A DNA stretch of 64,000 nt from Actinotalea sp. Marseille-Q4924 (GTDB lineage Bacteria; Actinomycetota; Actinomycetes; Actinomycetales; Cellulomonadaceae). Shown in pieces: positions 31,615 to 45,858 of this stretch. The stretch spans positions 434,001 through 498,000 of the forward strand of contig NZ_CAKAKB010000002.1 in NCBI RefSeq assembly GCF_916618755.1, read 5' to 3'. The stretch's first letter is position 1; each line of letters opens with the position of its first letter. Below the pieces are notes generated by a model. That model searched no databases, was not told the DNA's origin, and was given only the letters and a program-made list of their open reading frames with translations. The translations under genes and the position numbers were made by a program.

Positions 31615-32403
31615 ATGAGGATCGTGGTGTGCGTCAAGCACGTCCCGGACGTGCAGGCCGACCGTCGGTTCACCGACGAGGGCCTGGTCGACCGGACCCA
31701 GGGGGACGGCACGCTCAACGAGCTCGACGAGAACGCGGTCGAGGCCGCGCTGGTCGTCGCGGAGGCGCACGGTGGCGAGGTGGTGGCCGTCACCATGGGA
31801 CCCGCCGACGCCGAGGACGCGGTCCGCCGCGCCCTGCAGATGGGAGCCGACCAGGCGGTGCACGTCCAGGACGACGCGCTCGCGGGCTCGGACGTCTTCT
31901 CCACGGCCGCGGTGCTCGCCGCCGCGGTCCGTCGACTGGGCCAGGACGGGCCGGTCGACCTCGTCGTCACCGGCATGGCGGCGCTGGACGGGCTGATGTC
32001 GGTGGTCCCGTCGCTGCTGGCGGCCGAGCTCGGCCTGCCGCAGGCCACCCTCGCCGCCGAGCTGTCCGTCGAGGACGGCGCGGTCCGCGTGCGCCGCGAC
32101 CTGGACGACGCCACGGAGGTCGTGCGGGCACCGCTTCCCGCCGTCGTCAGCGTCACCGACCAGTCGAACCAGCCCAGGTACCCGAACTTCAAGGGCATCA
32201 TGGCCGCGCGCAAGAAGCCCGTGACGGCCTGGTCCCTGGCCGACCTGGGGGTGGACCCGGGTGCGGTCGGCGCCGCCGGCGCCCGGACCCGCGTGCTCGA
32301 GGCGACTGCTCGTCCGCCGCGGGAGAACCGGGTGCTCGTCACCGACGACGGGGAGGCCGGCACCAGGCTGGCTGCCTTCCTAGTCCAGAACCGCCTCGTC
32401 TGA
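31615..32403 (+). CDS. etfB: Electron transfer flavoprotein subunit beta
   Basis: The AMP-binding subunit of the ETF heterodimer that carries electrons from acyl-CoA and other dehydrogenases toward the quinone pool. The 262 residues begin [19 protein letters not shown] and contain [48 protein letters not shown], and the ETF-beta recognition segment [17 protein letters not shown]. The ATG at 31615 matches the family N-terminus; GAGAAAGG precedes it. etfA follows ten bases later. Confidence 0.97.
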   Translation: MRIVVCVKHVPDVQADRRFTDEGLVDRTQGDGTLNELDENAVEAALVVAEAHGGEVVAVTMGPADAEDAVRRALQMGADQAVHVQDDALAGSDVFSTAAVLAAAVRRLGQDGPVDLVVTGMAALDGLMSVVPSLLAAELGLPQATLAAELSVEDGAVRVRRDLDDATEVVRAPLPAVVSVTDQSNQPRYPNFKGIMAARKKPVTAWSLADLGVDPGAVGAAGARTRVLEATARPPRENRVLVTDDGEAGTRLAAFLVQNRLV

Positions 32404-32413
32404 AGGAGTGTCC

Positions 32414-33406
32414 ATGACCTCGTCCGGCTCCGCAGACGTCCTCGTGGTCGTCGACCACCAGGGCTCCACCGTGCGCAACCCGGCGCTCGAGCTGCTCGCC
32501 GCGGCCCGGGCGATCGGCCGCCCCGAGGCGGTCTGGCTCGACGAGGCCGCCCCCGACGAGGCGGCCCTTGGGATGCTCGGCGCGCACGGCGCCGACGTCG
32601 TGCACCACGTGCCGGTGGCGCCGGGGTCGGTGCTGCCCGCCCAGGTGGCCGCGCTCCTGCGCGCCGTGGTGGACGCGACCGGCACGCGGACGGTCCTGCT
32701 CACGTCGACGTTCGAGAACAAGGAGGCCTCGGCCCACCTGGCCTTCCACCTCGGCGCCGGGCTGGTCGTCGACGCCGCGGGCCTGGAGCGGTCCGACGAC
32801 GGCGCGCTCGTCACCGTGCAGCAGGCGTTCGCGGGCACGTGGACGCTGCGCAGCGCCGTGACCGCCGAGCGCGCCGTGGTCGCGCTCAAGGCCAACGCCG
32901 TCCCGGCCGAGGTCGTGGCCGAGGGCGCCGTGGCCACGGTGGTCGGCCACGACGTCCCTGCCCCGGCCGCTGACGCCGAGCTGGTCGAGCGCACGGAGCG
33001 CCCCGTGTCGGGGCGCCCCAGCCTGACGGAGGCGCAGGTCGTCGTCGTCGGCGGTCGCGGGACCAACGGCGACTTCAGCCACGTCGAGGAGCTGGCCGAG
33101 GCCCTCGGCGGCGCGGTCGGCGCGACGCGCGTGGCGACCGACGAGGGCTGGATCGGCCACGAGGCGCAGATCGGGCAGACGGGCGTGACGGTCTCGCCGC
33201 GGCTCTACGTCGGCGCCGGGGTGTCCGGCGCCGTGCACCACCGGGGCGGCATGCAGTCCTCCGGCACCATCGTCGCGATCAACAACGACCCCGAGGCGCC
33301 CATCTTCGAGATCGCGGACTACGGGATCGTCGGCGATCTCACGACCGTGCTGCCCCAGGCCGCGGCCGAGCTCCGCCGGCTCCGGGCGGAGGCCGGGGAC
33401 ACCTGA
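32414..33406 (+). CDS. etfA: Electron transfer flavoprotein subunit alpha
   Basis: The FAD-binding subunit, 330 residues. The N-terminal half is the ETF-type Rossmann domain. The C-terminal FAD domain has [65 protein letters not shown], and [27 protein letters not shown], all diagnostic. AAGGAG ends five bases before ATG 32414, so that codon is preferred over the GTG at 32408 that lies inside the ribosome-binding site. The stop is at the head of a TGACCGGCC repeat cluster. Confidence 0.97.
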   Translation: MTSSGSADVLVVVDHQGSTVRNPALELLAAARAIGRPEAVWLDEAAPDEAALGMLGAHGADVVHHVPVAPGSVLPAQVAALLRAVVDATGTRTVLLTSTFENKEASAHLAFHLGAGLVVDAAGLERSDDGALVTVQQAFAGTWTLRSAVTAERAVVALKANAVPAEVVAEGAVATVVGHDVPAPAADAELVERTERPVSGRPSLTEAQVVVVGGRGTNGDFSHVEELAEALGGAVGATRVATDEGWIGHEAQIGQTGVTVSPRLYVGAGVSGAVHHRGGMQSSGTIVAINNDPEAPIFEIADYGIVGDLTTVLPQAAAELRRLRAEAGDT

Positions 33407-33454
33407 CCGGCCTGTGACCGGCCCTGCCGGGGCCCTGACCGGCCCTGACCGGCC
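33404..33454. repeat. Four copies of TGACCGGCC after etfA
   Basis: Copies begin at 33404, 33415, 33436 and 33446; the first contains the etfA stop codon. The 56-base space between the convergent etfA and kinase genes consists almost entirely of this motif and can fold into an imperfect GC stem, so it may act as a terminator. It looks like local slippage duplication. Confidence 0.65.
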
Positions 33455-33462
33455 CGGGGGGC

Positions 33463-34458
33463 TCAGCCGTCCAGGACGGTGAGCCAGTCGAGCGCCGCCC
33501 GGCCCTGGGCCAGCTGGAACGCCCGAAGGTTCGGGATGCCCGGGGGAGCGGGCTGGACCGCGCCCCGCACGAAGTAGCCGGCGATGCCCGTCAGGACGTC
33601 GCGCACGGCGCCGCGGTCGAGGGAGGTCGCAGCCGGGTGGGCGTCGAACACGTCGGCCGCCGCCCCGCCGCCGGTCATGGCGACCGACGGCAGCATGCCG
33701 ACGACGTCGAAGACGGGGGAGCCGGCCGACGCGTGGGGCCAGTCGACGAGCCAGACCCGCCGCGGACCGCCCGCCGTGGTCCCCACGAGCATGTTGTCCC
33801 CGCGCAGGTCCGCGTGGACGAGCCGGTCGCCCGCGCTCGCGGCGACGCCGGACTCCTCCCACGCGGCCAGGCGCGGCAGCGCACCGGCGAGCCAGTCGGC
33901 GTGCTCGGGCACGGACTCCAGGGCGGCGCCCAGGTCGTCCGCGTCCTCGGCGAGCCGTCGCCACCCCGTGAACATCTCGCCGGTCAGCTCCCGCAGGTCG
34001 CGCAGCCCGGCCGGGGCCGGCACGTGCGCGAGCCGCTCGACGGTCGCCAGTGCCAGCTCGAGCTCCTGCGCGTCCCAGGGGACGGCGGGCGTGGTGCCGT
34101 CGACGACGGCGAAGCCCAGGACCACCCAGGTGCCGTCGTCGTCGGCGAAGACGAGCTCCGGCGCCCCCGCCTCCGGCGGCAGCAGCCGGTTGACGTGGAT
34201 CTCGGCGCGGGCCAGCGTCGGCGAGACGGGGTTGAGGTGCGGGGCGACGGCCTTGACGAAGACGCACGTCCCGTCGCCGAGCTCCAGGGTCGAGGCGAAC
34301 CCGGGGCTGAACCCGTTGGTCGCGGTGGACTCCGAGGCCACCTCCGCGCCGGCCAGCTCCTGGATGCGGGCGCGCACCTCACGCGGCAGGTCGCCCCACC
34401 CGAGGCGGGAGCCGCTGAACGCACGGGGGGCGGGCGCCGTCGACATGGGGTGGATCAT
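33463..34458 (-). CDS. Aminoglycoside phosphotransferase-family (APH) kinase
   Basis: A 331-residue protein with the APH/choline-kinase fold. It has FVKAVAP with the ATP-binding lysine, catalytic loop VHADLRGDNML and metal site VDWPHASAGSPVFDV. These residues are intact, so it is probably an active small-molecule kinase. The substrate is unknown; nothing in the sequence ties it to drug resistance, and such proteins are common in actinobacteria. ATG 34458 is the first start; a second ATG at 34446 is equally possible, and neither has a clear ribosome-binding site. It is convergent with etfA and divergent from iscS. Confidence 0.85.
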   Translation of the reverse strand: MIHPMSTAPAPRAFSGSRLGWGDLPREVRARIQELAGAEVASESTATNGFSPGFASTLELGDGTCVFVKAVAPHLNPVSPTLARAEIHVNRLLPPEAGAPELVFADDDGTWVVLGFAVVDGTTPAVPWDAQELELALATVERLAHVPAPAGLRDLRELTGEMFTGWRRLAEDADDLGAALESVPEHADWLAGALPRLAAWEESGVAASAGDRLVHADLRGDNMLVGTTAGGPRRVWLVDWPHASAGSPVFDVVGMLPSVAMTGGGAAADVFDAHPAATSLDRGAVRDVLTGIAGYFVRGAVQPAPPGIPNLRAFQLAQGRAALDWLTVLDG

Positions 34459-34465
34459 GCCATCA

Positions 34466-34479
34466 CGGGAGCGCTTCCA
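34466..34479. promoter_or_regulatory. CelR-like palindrome in the APH/iscS intergenic region
   Basis: CGGGAGCGCTTCCA matches the CelR box TGGGAGCGCTCCCA at 12 of 14 bases. It lies just upstream of the APH-family gene start and 104 bases from the cysteine desulfurase. Neither gene is an obvious cellulose target, so this may be chance. Confidence 0.3.
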
Positions 34480-34568
34480 CGCATGCCGCCTGCGGTGACG
34501 CTCAGCACGCGGCGCCGCTGCACGGTCTGCGCGTCGCTGCCCCTGTATACCGAGCTCCCCGCTCTTCG

Positions 34569-34574
34569 TAGACT
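34569..34574 (+). promoter_or_regulatory. -10 box of a leaderless cysteine desulfurase mRNA
   Basis: TAGACT fits TANNNT and ends eight bases before the GTG start at 34583. No Shine-Dalgarno lies between, so transcription probably begins at or next to the start codon. Confidence 0.6.
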
Positions 34575-34582
34575 GCTGGCCC

Positions 34583-35758
34583 GTGACCGTCTACCTCGAC
34601 CATGCCGCCACCGCGCCGGTGCACCCGCGCGTGGTGGAGGCGGTGGTCGACCAGCTCGGACGGACGGGCAACGCCTCGTCCCTGCACGACGAGGGACGCG
34701 CCGCGCGGCGCGTCGTCGAGGAGTCCCGCGAGCTGCTCGCCGCGCGCCTGGGTGCCCGGCCGAGCGAGGTGGTCCTCACCGCAGGCGGGACGGAGGCGGA
34801 CAACCTGGCGGTCAAGGGGCTGTACTGGGCCAGGTCGGCCGCGGACCCCCGGCGCCGGCGCGTGGTCGTCTCCGCGGTCGAGCACCACGCCGTCCTCGAC
34901 CCGGCCGTCTGGCTGGCCGAGCGCTGCGGGGCCGACCTCGTGGTCCTGCCCGTGGACGCCGACGGTCGCGTGGACCCCGCTGCGCTCGAGGCCAACCTGG
35001 CGGCGCACGGCGACGAGACGGCGCTCGTGAGCATCATGTGGGCCAACAACGAGGTGGGCACCGTCCAGCCCGTGCACCGCGTCGTGGAGGTGGCGCGCCG
35101 CCACGGGGTGCCCGTGCACGCCGACGCCGTCCAGGCGGTGGGCCAGCTCCCCGTGGACTTCGCGGCGTCGGGCCTGGACGCGCTGACCCTCTCGGGGCAC
35201 AAGGTCGGCGCCCCGGTCGGCGTCGGCGCACTCCTCGCCCGGCGGGAGCTGCGGCTCACCCCGCTCACCCACGGCGGCGGTCAGGAGCGGGGCGTGCGCT
35301 CCGGCACCGTGGACGTCGTCGGCGCCCGGGCGCTGGCGGTGGCCGTCGACCTCGCCGTCGAGGCGCAGCCGGAGCACGCCCGGCGCGTGGCCGGCCTCCG
35401 CGACCGCCTGCTCGCCGCCGTGCTGCGCGCGGTGCCCGACGCCGTCGTGCGGGGGGCGGGGCCGGCGTCGGGCGACCGGCTCCCGGCGAACGCGCACCTC
35501 ACCTTCCCCGGGTGCGAGGGGGACGCGCTGCTGTACCTCCTGGACAGCCGGGGCATCCGGTGCTCGACCGGCTCCGCGTGCCGCGCCGGCGTCCCCCAGC
35601 CCTCCCACGTCCTGCTCGCCATGGGGGTGCCCGAGCGTGACGCCCGCGGTGCGCTGCGGTTCTCCCTCGGACGGACCTCGACCGACGACGACGTCGCGGC
35701 GCTCGCCGCCGTGCTGCCCGAGGTGGTCGAGCGCGCCCGGGCCGCCAGTCGCGCCTGA
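34583..35758 (+). CDS. iscS: Cysteine desulfurase
   Basis: A PLP enzyme that takes sulfur from cysteine as a persulfide for Fe-S clusters and tRNA thiolation. The 391 residues begin [16 protein letters not shown] and show the [14 protein letters not shown] loop, [29 protein letters not shown], the PLP lysine in [11 protein letters not shown], and the persulfide cysteine in [13 protein letters not shown]. That Cys motif and length are class I (IscS/NifS) rather than SufS. Its place directly before mnmA, 23 bases away, suggests it supplies sulfur for tRNA 2-thiouridine, as in Mycobacterium (Rv3025c-Rv3024c). Confidence 0.95.
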   Translation: MTVYLDHAATAPVHPRVVEAVVDQLGRTGNASSLHDEGRAARRVVEESRELLAARLGARPSEVVLTAGGTEADNLAVKGLYWARSAADPRRRRVVVSAVEHHAVLDPAVWLAERCGADLVVLPVDADGRVDPAALEANLAAHGDETALVSIMWANNEVGTVQPVHRVVEVARRHGVPVHADAVQAVGQLPVDFAASGLDALTLSGHKVGAPVGVGALLARRELRLTPLTHGGGQERGVRSGTVDVVGARALAVAVDLAVEAQPEHARRVAGLRDRLLAAVLRAVPDAVVRGAGPASGDRLPANAHLTFPGCEGDALLYLLDSRGIRCSTGSACRAGVPQPSHVLLAMGVPERDARGALRFSLGRTSTDDDVAALAAVLPEVVERARAASRA

Positions 35759-35768
35759 GCCGAGCACC

Positions 35769-35774
35769 TAGGCT
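35769..35774 (+). promoter_or_regulatory. -10 box of a leaderless mnmA mRNA
   Basis: TAGGCT ends seven bases before the mnmA ATG, with no ribosome-binding site between. It gives mnmA its own promoter in the 23-base gap after iscS. Confidence 0.55.
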
Positions 35775-35781
35775 GACCCGC

Positions 35782-36872
35782 ATGCGTGTGCTCGCTGCCC
35801 TGTCCGGAGGGGTGGACTCCGCCGTGGCCGCCGCGCGGGCGGTCGAGGCGGGGCACGACGTCGTCGGCGTCCACATGGCGCTGTCCCGCGAGCGGGCGGA
35901 GTACCGCACCGGCTCGCGCGGCTGCTGCTCGATCGAGGACGCCGGGGACGCCCGCCGCGCAGCCGACGTGCTGGGCATCCCGTACTACGTGTGGGACCTG
36001 TCCGAGCGGTTCGAGGACACGGTGGTCGCGGACTTCCTGGCGGAGTACGAGGCGGGCCGGACGCCCAACCCCTGCGTGCGCTGCAACGAGCACATCAAGT
36101 TCGCCGCGCTGCTGGACCGGGCCACCGCCCTCGGCTTCGACGCCGTGTGCACGGGCCACTACGCCCGCATCGAGACGGTCACCGCGGCCGACGGCTCCGT
36201 GGCCCGTGAGCTGCACCGGGCGCTCGACGCGGCCAAGGACCAGTCCTACGTCCTGGCGGTCATGGGTCCCGAGCGGCTCGCGCGGTCGATGTTCCCGCTC
36301 GGCGACGTCGCGTCGAAGGACGCGGTGCGGGCCGAGGCGCGCGACCGGGGTCTCGGCGTCTCCGCCAAGCCCGACTCCTACGACATCTGCTTCGTGGCGG
36401 ACGGTGACACCCAGGGGTTCCTGCGCGACCGGCTCGGCGCGCGACCGGGTGAGGTGGTCGACGCGTCCGGCGCGGTCGTCGGCCGGCACGACGGCGCCTA
36501 CGCGTTCACCGTCGGTCAGCGGCGCGGGCTCCGGCTCGAGCGTCCGGCCGACGACGGTCGGCCGCGGTACGTGCTGGAGGTGCGCCCGGCGACGAACACG
36601 GTCGTCGTCGGGGCGGCCGAGCTCCTGACCGTGACGCGGCTCGAGGGGGACCGTGCCGTCTGGTTCGTGCCCGCGCCGACGACGTGGCAGCCGTGCGAGG
36701 CGCAGGTGCGTGCGCACGGGGTACCGGTGGCGGCGCAGGTGCGGGCGACCGGACCCGACGGCGTGGAGGTGCGCGTCGACGCGGGACTGCGAGGCGTGGC
36801 GGCCGGTCAGTCGCTCGTCCTCTACGACGGCACCCGCGTCCTGGGGCAGGCCACCGTGACGGTGGCGGGCCG

Positions 36873-36876
<4 letters not shown>
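35782..36876 (+). CDS. mnmA: tRNA-specific 2-thiouridylase MnmA
   Basis: Adds sulfur at C2 of U34 in the Lys, Glu and Gln tRNAs, using ATP and a persulfide passed from the cysteine desulfurase. The 364 residues begin with the PP-loop [11 protein letters not shown] (7-17). The two catalytic cysteines are seen in [14 protein letters not shown] and SYDICFV, followed by [10 protein letters not shown]. The central and C-terminal tRNA-binding beta barrels are complete. The ATG at 35782 is probably leaderless. The stop overlaps the next gene by four bases (GTGA). Confidence 0.97.
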
Positions 36877-41180
<4,304 letters not shown>

Positions 41181-41237
41181 GCCACGGTGCGGGCCCACGC
41201 CTGGCCGAGGCGGAGCGGGTCACGCACACTGGACGTC

Positions 41238-41726
41238 ATGATCTCCGTGGAGCTCGCCGAGCGCCTGGCCCTCGCAGGCCTCCGCTGGCACCCCGCACCG
41301 GGGGACCGCTTCGTCATCCCGCAGCCCGAGCTGGGCGGCCAGGTCTTCACGCTCAGCGAGATGACCATCGAGGCGCACCACCACCCGAGCGGCACCGTCC
41401 TCGGCTTCAACGGCACGACCGAGTGGGCGCTCGACTCCGTCGCCCAGGACGACGCGCTGTGGCTGCCCCGCGAGGACCAGCTGCGGGACCTGCTGGGCGG
41501 CACGTTCGTGTCCCTGACCGTCGAGGACCAGGACCAGGACGACGCCGCGGGGCTGACCGGCCAGGAGGAGCAGCGGGCCGGCGACCCCGGCCGCACGTAC
41601 GTGGTCACCACCCGAGGGCCGGACGGCCACGAGCGGCGGTTCACCGCGCCCGACGCCGCCGACGCGTACGCCGGTGCCCTCCTCGCCCTCGTCCAGCGTG
41701 CCGTGGGCTCGGGCGTCGGCGGCTGA
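41238..41726 (+). CDS. Conserved actinobacterial protein of unknown function
   Basis: A 162-residue soluble protein starting MISVELAERLALAGLRWHP. The segments GDRFVIPQPELGGQVFTLSEMTIEA and GTVLGFNGTTEWALDSVAQDDALWLPRE are strongly patterned and conserved across actinobacteria. The family is sometimes labelled pilus assembly CpaE in databases, but no ATPase motif is present and that name is not supported. ATG 41238 is preceded by CACACT seven bases away, again suggesting a leaderless mRNA; the frame is open to 41187, but the extra residues look like shadow. It stands just before gatC. Confidence 0.78.
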   Translation: MISVELAERLALAGLRWHPAPGDRFVIPQPELGGQVFTLSEMTIEAHHHPSGTVLGFNGTTEWALDSVAQDDALWLPREDQLRDLLGGTFVSLTVEDQDQDDAAGLTGQEEQRAGDPGRTYVVTTRGPDGHERRFTAPDAADAYAGALLALVQRAVGSGVGG

Positions 41727-41754
41727 CGCGCCCGGGCGGGGCACGGCCGACCAC

Positions 41755-41760
41755 TAGACT
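41755..41760 (+). promoter_or_regulatory. -10 box of the gatCAB operon
   Basis: TAGACT ends eight bases before the gatC ATG, with no ribosome-binding site between, so the operon probably begins with a leaderless mRNA. Confidence 0.6.
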
Positions 41761-41768
41761 CGCCAACC

Positions 41769-42065
41769 ATGTCCACCATCTCCCGCGAGGAAGTCGCGCG
41801 CCTGGCCGGCCTGGCCCGGATCGACCTGACGCCCGGCGAGCTGACGCGGCTGGCGGGCGAGCTCGACGTCATCGTCGAGTCGGTCGCCAAGGTCAGCGAG
41901 ATCGCCACCTCCGACGTGCCGGCGACGAGCCACCCGCTCCCGCTGACCAACGTGTTCCGTGACGACGTGCCGGGGGAGCCGCTGCGCGTCGAGGACGTCC
42001 TCGCCGGCGCGCCGGCGGCCGAGGACGGCCGCTTCCTCGTCCCGCAGATCCTCGAGGAGGACTGA
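41769..42065 (+). CDS. gatC: Asp/Glu-tRNA amidotransferase subunit C
   Basis: The small 98-residue subunit that wraps around GatA and stabilises the GatCAB complex. It has the family's N-terminal helix [32 protein letters not shown] and the extended C-terminal belt ending [13 protein letters not shown]. First gene of the gatCAB operon; its stop shares one base with the gatA ATG. Confidence 0.96.
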   Translation: MSTISREEVARLAGLARIDLTPGELTRLAGELDVIVESVAKVSEIATSDVPATSHPLPLTNVFRDDVPGEPLRVEDVLAGAPAAEDGRFLVPQILEED

Positions 42066-43606
42066 TGGCGGACCCCGGCACCGACCTCACCCGTCGCACC
42101 GCCGCCGACCTCGCCGAGGCGCTGCGCGCCGGTGACGTCTCGAGCGTCGAGGTGACCCAGGCGCACCTGGACCGCATCGCCGCGGTCGACGGCGCGGTGC
42201 ACGCGTTCCTCCACGTCAGCGCGGAGGACGCCCTCGCCACGGCCCGGGACGTGGACGCCCGCCGCGCCGCGGGCGAGGAGCTGGCACCGCTCGCCGGGGT
42301 GCCGATCGCCGTCAAGGACGTCGTCGTCACCCGCGGCATGCCGACGACGGCCGGCTCGCGGATCCTCTCCGGCTGGGTGCCGCCCTACGACGCCACGCTC
42401 GTCGAGCGGCTGCGCGCGGCCCGGCTGCCCATCCTCGGCAAGACGAACATGGACGAGTTCGCCATGGGCTCCTCCACGGAGCACTCCGCCTACGGGGACA
42501 CCCACAACCCGTGGGACCTCGACCGGATCCCGGGCGGCTCCGGCGGCGGCAGCGCGGCCGCCGTGGCGGCCTTCGAGGCGCCGCTGGCGATCGGCACGGA
42601 CACCGGCGGGTCGATCCGTCAGCCCGGGGCGGTGACGGGCACGGTCGGCGTCAAGCCGACGTACGGCGGCGTCTCCCGCTACGGCCTCATCGCCCTGGCC
42701 TCGAGCCTGGACCAGGCCGGGCCGGTCACCCGGACGGTGCTCGACTCGGCCCTCCTGCACGAGGTCATCGGCGGGCACGACCCGCGCGACTCGACCTCGC
42801 TCCCCGACCCGCTGCCCGACCTCGTCGGCGCCGCGCGGCAGGGCCTCACGGGCGACCTCACCGGCGTGCGCGTCGGCGTCGTGCGCGAGCTGAACGGCGA
42901 GGGCTACCAGGCCGGCGTGCGGGACCGGTTCGAGGAGTCGCTCGAGCTCCTGCGCGGTGCCGGGGCCGAGGTCGTCGAGGTCTCGTGCCCCCACTTCGAC
43001 TACGCGCTCGCCGCGTACTACCTCATCCTCCCGAGCGAGGCGTCCAGCAACCTCGCGAAGTTCGACGGCATGCGGTTCGGCCTGCGTGTCGAGCCGGACG
43101 AGGGGCCCGTGACGGCCGAGCGGGTCATGGCGGCGACCCGAGGTGCCGGCTTCGGCGACGAGGTCAAGCGCCGGATCATCCTCGGCACGTACGCCCTCTC
43201 GGCCGGCTACTACGACGCCTACTACGGCAGCGCCCAGAAGGTCCGCACGCTCATCCAGCGTGACTTCGCCGCGGCGTTCGACCGGGTGGACGTCCTCGTG
43301 TCGCCGACCGCCCCGACCACGGCGTTCCGGCTGGGGGAGAAGCTCGACGACCCGCTGGCCATGTACCTCAACGACGTCGCGACCATCCCCGCGAACCTCG
43401 CCGGCGTCCCGGGCATGTCCGTGCCGAACGGCCTCGTCGACGGCCTGCCCGTCGGCTTCCAGGTCCTCGCACCCGCGCGGGCCGACGACCGCCTGTACCG
43501 CGTGGGTGCGGCGCTGGAGACGCTGCTCGAGCAGCGCTGGGGCGGACCGCTCCTGGAGCAGGCGCCCGAGCTCGCGACCGAGGGGACCGAGGTGGCACAG
43601 CGATGA
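42065..43606 (+). CDS. gatA: Asp/Glu-tRNA amidotransferase subunit A
   Basis: The glutaminase subunit that releases ammonia for amidating Glu-tRNA(Gln) or Asp-tRNA(Asn). At 513 residues it is full length. The amidase-signature triad is present: the lysine in [10 protein letters not shown], the cis-serine in [13 protein letters not shown] and the nucleophile serine in [19 protein letters not shown]-type [26 protein letters not shown] and the C-terminal [11 protein letters not shown] are also typical. The gene overlaps gatC by one base and gatB by four. Confidence 0.97.
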   Translation: MADPGTDLTRRTAADLAEALRAGDVSSVEVTQAHLDRIAAVDGAVHAFLHVSAEDALATARDVDARRAAGEELAPLAGVPIAVKDVVVTRGMPTTAGSRILSGWVPPYDATLVERLRAARLPILGKTNMDEFAMGSSTEHSAYGDTHNPWDLDRIPGGSGGGSAAAVAAFEAPLAIGTDTGGSIRQPGAVTGTVGVKPTYGGVSRYGLIALASSLDQAGPVTRTVLDSALLHEVIGGHDPRDSTSLPDPLPDLVGAARQGLTGDLTGVRVGVVRELNGEGYQAGVRDRFEESLELLRGAGAEVVEVSCPHFDYALAAYYLILPSEASSNLAKFDGMRFGLRVEPDEGPVTAERVMAATRGAGFGDEVKRRIILGTYALSAGYYDAYYGSAQKVRTLIQRDFAAAFDRVDVLVSPTAPTTAFRLGEKLDDPLAMYLNDVATIPANLAGVPGMSVPNGLVDGLPVGFQVLAPARADDRLYRVGAALETLLEQRWGGPLLEQAPELATEGTEVAQR

Positions 43607-45114
43607 GCACGACGACGACGCGCCTCGTGGACTACGACGAGGCCGTGACCCGGTTCGACCCGGTCATCGGCATCGAGGTCCACGTGGAGCTCGGGACCCG
43701 CACCAAGATGTTCGACGATGCGCCGACGGAGTTCGGCGAGGGCCCCAACACGCAGGTCACGCCGGTCTCGCTCGGCCTTCCGGGTGCGCTGCCGGCGCTC
43801 AACCGCACGGCGGTCGAGTCGGCCATCAAGATCGGCCTGGCGCTCAACTGCGAGATCGCGGAGCTGTGCCGGTTCGCGCGCAAGAACTACTTCTACCCGG
43901 ACGTCCCGAAGAACTTCCAGACCTCCCAGTACGACGAGCCGATCGCCCACGACGGGTGGATCGACGTCGAGCTGGAGGACGGGACGGTCGTCCGGGTCGA
44001 GATCGAGCGCGCCCACATGGAGGAGGACGCCGGCAAGAACACCCACGTCGGCGGCGCGACCGGTCGGATCCACGGGGCCGAGTACTCGCTCGTGGACTAC
44101 AACCGCGCGGGCATCCCCCTCGTCGAGATCGTCACCCGGCCCATCACCGGCGTGGGGGAGCGGGCGCCCGAGGTGGCGCGGGCGTACGTCCAGACGCTGC
44201 GGGACATCTTCCGGGCGCTCGGCGTCTCCGAGGCGCGGATGGAGCGCGGCAACGTCCGCGCCGACGTCAACGTCTCGCTGCGGCCGTCGCCGGGCGCGCC
44301 GCTCGGCACACGGACCGAGACGAAGAACGTCAACAGCTTCCGCTCGGTCGAGCGGGCCGTCCGGTACGAGATCTCGCGCCAGGCCGCCGTCCTCACCGAC
44401 GGCGGCACGGTCGTGCAGGAGACCCGGCACTGGCACGAGGACACGGGCATCACGACGCCCGGCCGCGTGAAGTCCGACGCCGAGGACTACCGCTACTTCC
44501 CCGAGCCGGACCTCGTGCCGGTGGCTCCCGCGCGCGAGTGGGTCGAGGAGATCCGCGCCACGCTGCCGGAGATGCCCGTGGCACGCCGTCGGCGGCTGCA
44601 GGGCGAGTGGGGCTACGCGGACGCGGAGATGCGCGACGTCGTCAACGCCGGGGCGATCGAGCTCATCGAGGCGACCGTCGCCGACGGTGCGTCGCCCGCC
44701 GCCGCCCGCAAGTGGTGGATGGGTGAGCTGGCCCGGACGGCGAACGCGGAGGGCCTCGCGCTCGAGGAGCTCGCGATCACCCCGCTCCAGGTCGCCGAGC
44801 TCCAGGGCCTCGTCGACTCGGGCCGGCTCAACGACAAGCTCGCCCGGCAGGTCCTGTCCGGCGTGCTCGCCGGTGAGGGCTCGCCGGAGCAGGTGGCGCA
44901 CGCCCGTGGGCTGGAGGTCGTCTCCGACGACGGCGCGCTGCTGGCCGCGGTGGACGCCGCGCTCGCGGCGCAGCCGGACGTCGCGGAGAAGATCCGCGGC
45001 GGCAACCTCGGCCCGGTCGGCGCCATCATCGGCGCGGTGATGAAGGCCACGCGGGGTCAGGCCGACGCCGGCCGCGTCCGCGAGCTCGTGCTCGAGCGCG
45101 TCGCGCAGGGCTGA
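43603..45114 (+). CDS. gatB: Asp/Glu-tRNA amidotransferase subunit B
   Basis: The kinase/amidotransferase subunit that activates the mischarged aminoacyl-tRNA and binds its tail. The 503 residues have the GatB cradle ([65 protein letters not shown]) and a C-terminal helical YqeY-like tail with WWMGELART and the closing [19 protein letters not shown]. The ATG overlaps the gatA stop (ATGA). Presence of the full GatCAB implies that Gln-tRNA and perhaps Asn-tRNA are made by transamidation. Confidence 0.97.
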   Translation: MSTTTTRLVDYDEAVTRFDPVIGIEVHVELGTRTKMFDDAPTEFGEGPNTQVTPVSLGLPGALPALNRTAVESAIKIGLALNCEIAELCRFARKNYFYPDVPKNFQTSQYDEPIAHDGWIDVELEDGTVVRVEIERAHMEEDAGKNTHVGGATGRIHGAEYSLVDYNRAGIPLVEIVTRPITGVGERAPEVARAYVQTLRDIFRALGVSEARMERGNVRADVNVSLRPSPGAPLGTRTETKNVNSFRSVERAVRYEISRQAAVLTDGGTVVQETRHWHEDTGITTPGRVKSDAEDYRYFPEPDLVPVAPAREWVEEIRATLPEMPVARRRRLQGEWGYADAEMRDVVNAGAIELIEATVADGASPAAARKWWMGELARTANAEGLALEELAITPLQVAELQGLVDSGRLNDKLARQVLSGVLAGEGSPEQVAHARGLEVVSDDGALLAAVDAALAAQPDVAEKIRGGNLGPVGAIIGAVMKATRGQADAGRVRELVLERVAQG

Positions 45115-45169
45115 CCGTGACGTGGGTCCGGCGCACGGCGCCGGGTCCACACCCGAGGGGAAGGACGTC

Positions 45170-45742
45170 ATGGACAAGCCGACGTTGCAGGGCGAGCTCG
45201 TGGTGCTGCGGCCGGTCGCGGCGCGGGACGCCGCGGCCATGTGGGAGATGGTCAACGACCCGGAGGGCCGGCGACTGACGGGCACCGTCGTCGAGCACAC
45301 CCGCGAGCAGACCGACGCGTGGTGCGCCACGGTGAGCGGGCGCGAGGGCCGGATCGACCTCGCGATCACGCAGCACGACTCGGACGAGTTCCTGGGCGAG
45401 ATCGTGCTCATGGACATCGACGAGCACGACGCGAACGCCTCGCTGCGGATGAGCATGCGCCCCGGCCAGCGGGGACGCGGGTTCGGCGGGGAGGCGATCG
45501 GTCTCGTGCTCGAGCACGCGTTCGCGTCGCCGCCCCACGGGCTCGGGCTCCACCGTGTCGCCCTCGACGTGCTGGAGATCAACCCCCGGGCGCGCATGCT
45601 CTACGAGAGCCACGGGTTCGAGGTCGAGGGCCGCCTGCGCGAGGTGCACCGGGACGGCGAGTTCTGGACCGACGTCATCGTCATGGCGATCCTCGAGGAC
45701 GACTACCGCGCCGCCCAGCAGGTCCAGGACCCCGAGCGCTGA
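45170..45742 (+). CDS. GNAT-family acetyltransferase, RimJ/RimL-like
   Basis: A 190-residue acetyltransferase of the RimJ/RimL type. It begins with LQGELVVLRPVAARDAAAMWEMVNDPEG, has the acetyl-CoA loop MRPGQRGRGFGGEAIGLVLEHAF, and the typical end LHRVALDVLEINPRARMLYESHGFEVEGRLREVHR. Relatives acetylate ribosomal protein N-termini, antibiotics or small amines. The target is not evident. ATG 45170 follows GGGGAAGGA; an in-frame GTG at 45122 would add 16 residues. It lies 55 bases after gatB and could be read through from it. Confidence 0.87.
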   Translation: MDKPTLQGELVVLRPVAARDAAAMWEMVNDPEGRRLTGTVVEHTREQTDAWCATVSGREGRIDLAITQHDSDEFLGEIVLMDIDEHDANASLRMSMRPGQRGRGFGGEAIGLVLEHAFASPPHGLGLHRVALDVLEINPRARMLYESHGFEVEGRLREVHRDGEFWTDVIVMAILEDDYRAAQQVQDPER

Positions 45743-45858
45743 GGCGCGGGCGACCGGGCGGGCAGGACCGCCCGACGGGCGGCGCACCCGTCCCGACCAC
45801 CTCCGCCCGGCGCGTCGCCGCGCTGCGTTCGCGCCGCTCCCCGACCAGGATGGCCCCG

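Noticed and set aside
31448-32363. An upstream extension of glgX on the minus strand opposite etfB
   Set aside because: It lies entirely on the etfB shadow, and the normal GlgX N-terminus begins at 31448.
33463-34458. Antibiotic resistance kinase
   Set aside because: Only the general APH kinase motifs are present; the chromosomal housekeeping context gives no support for drug inactivation.
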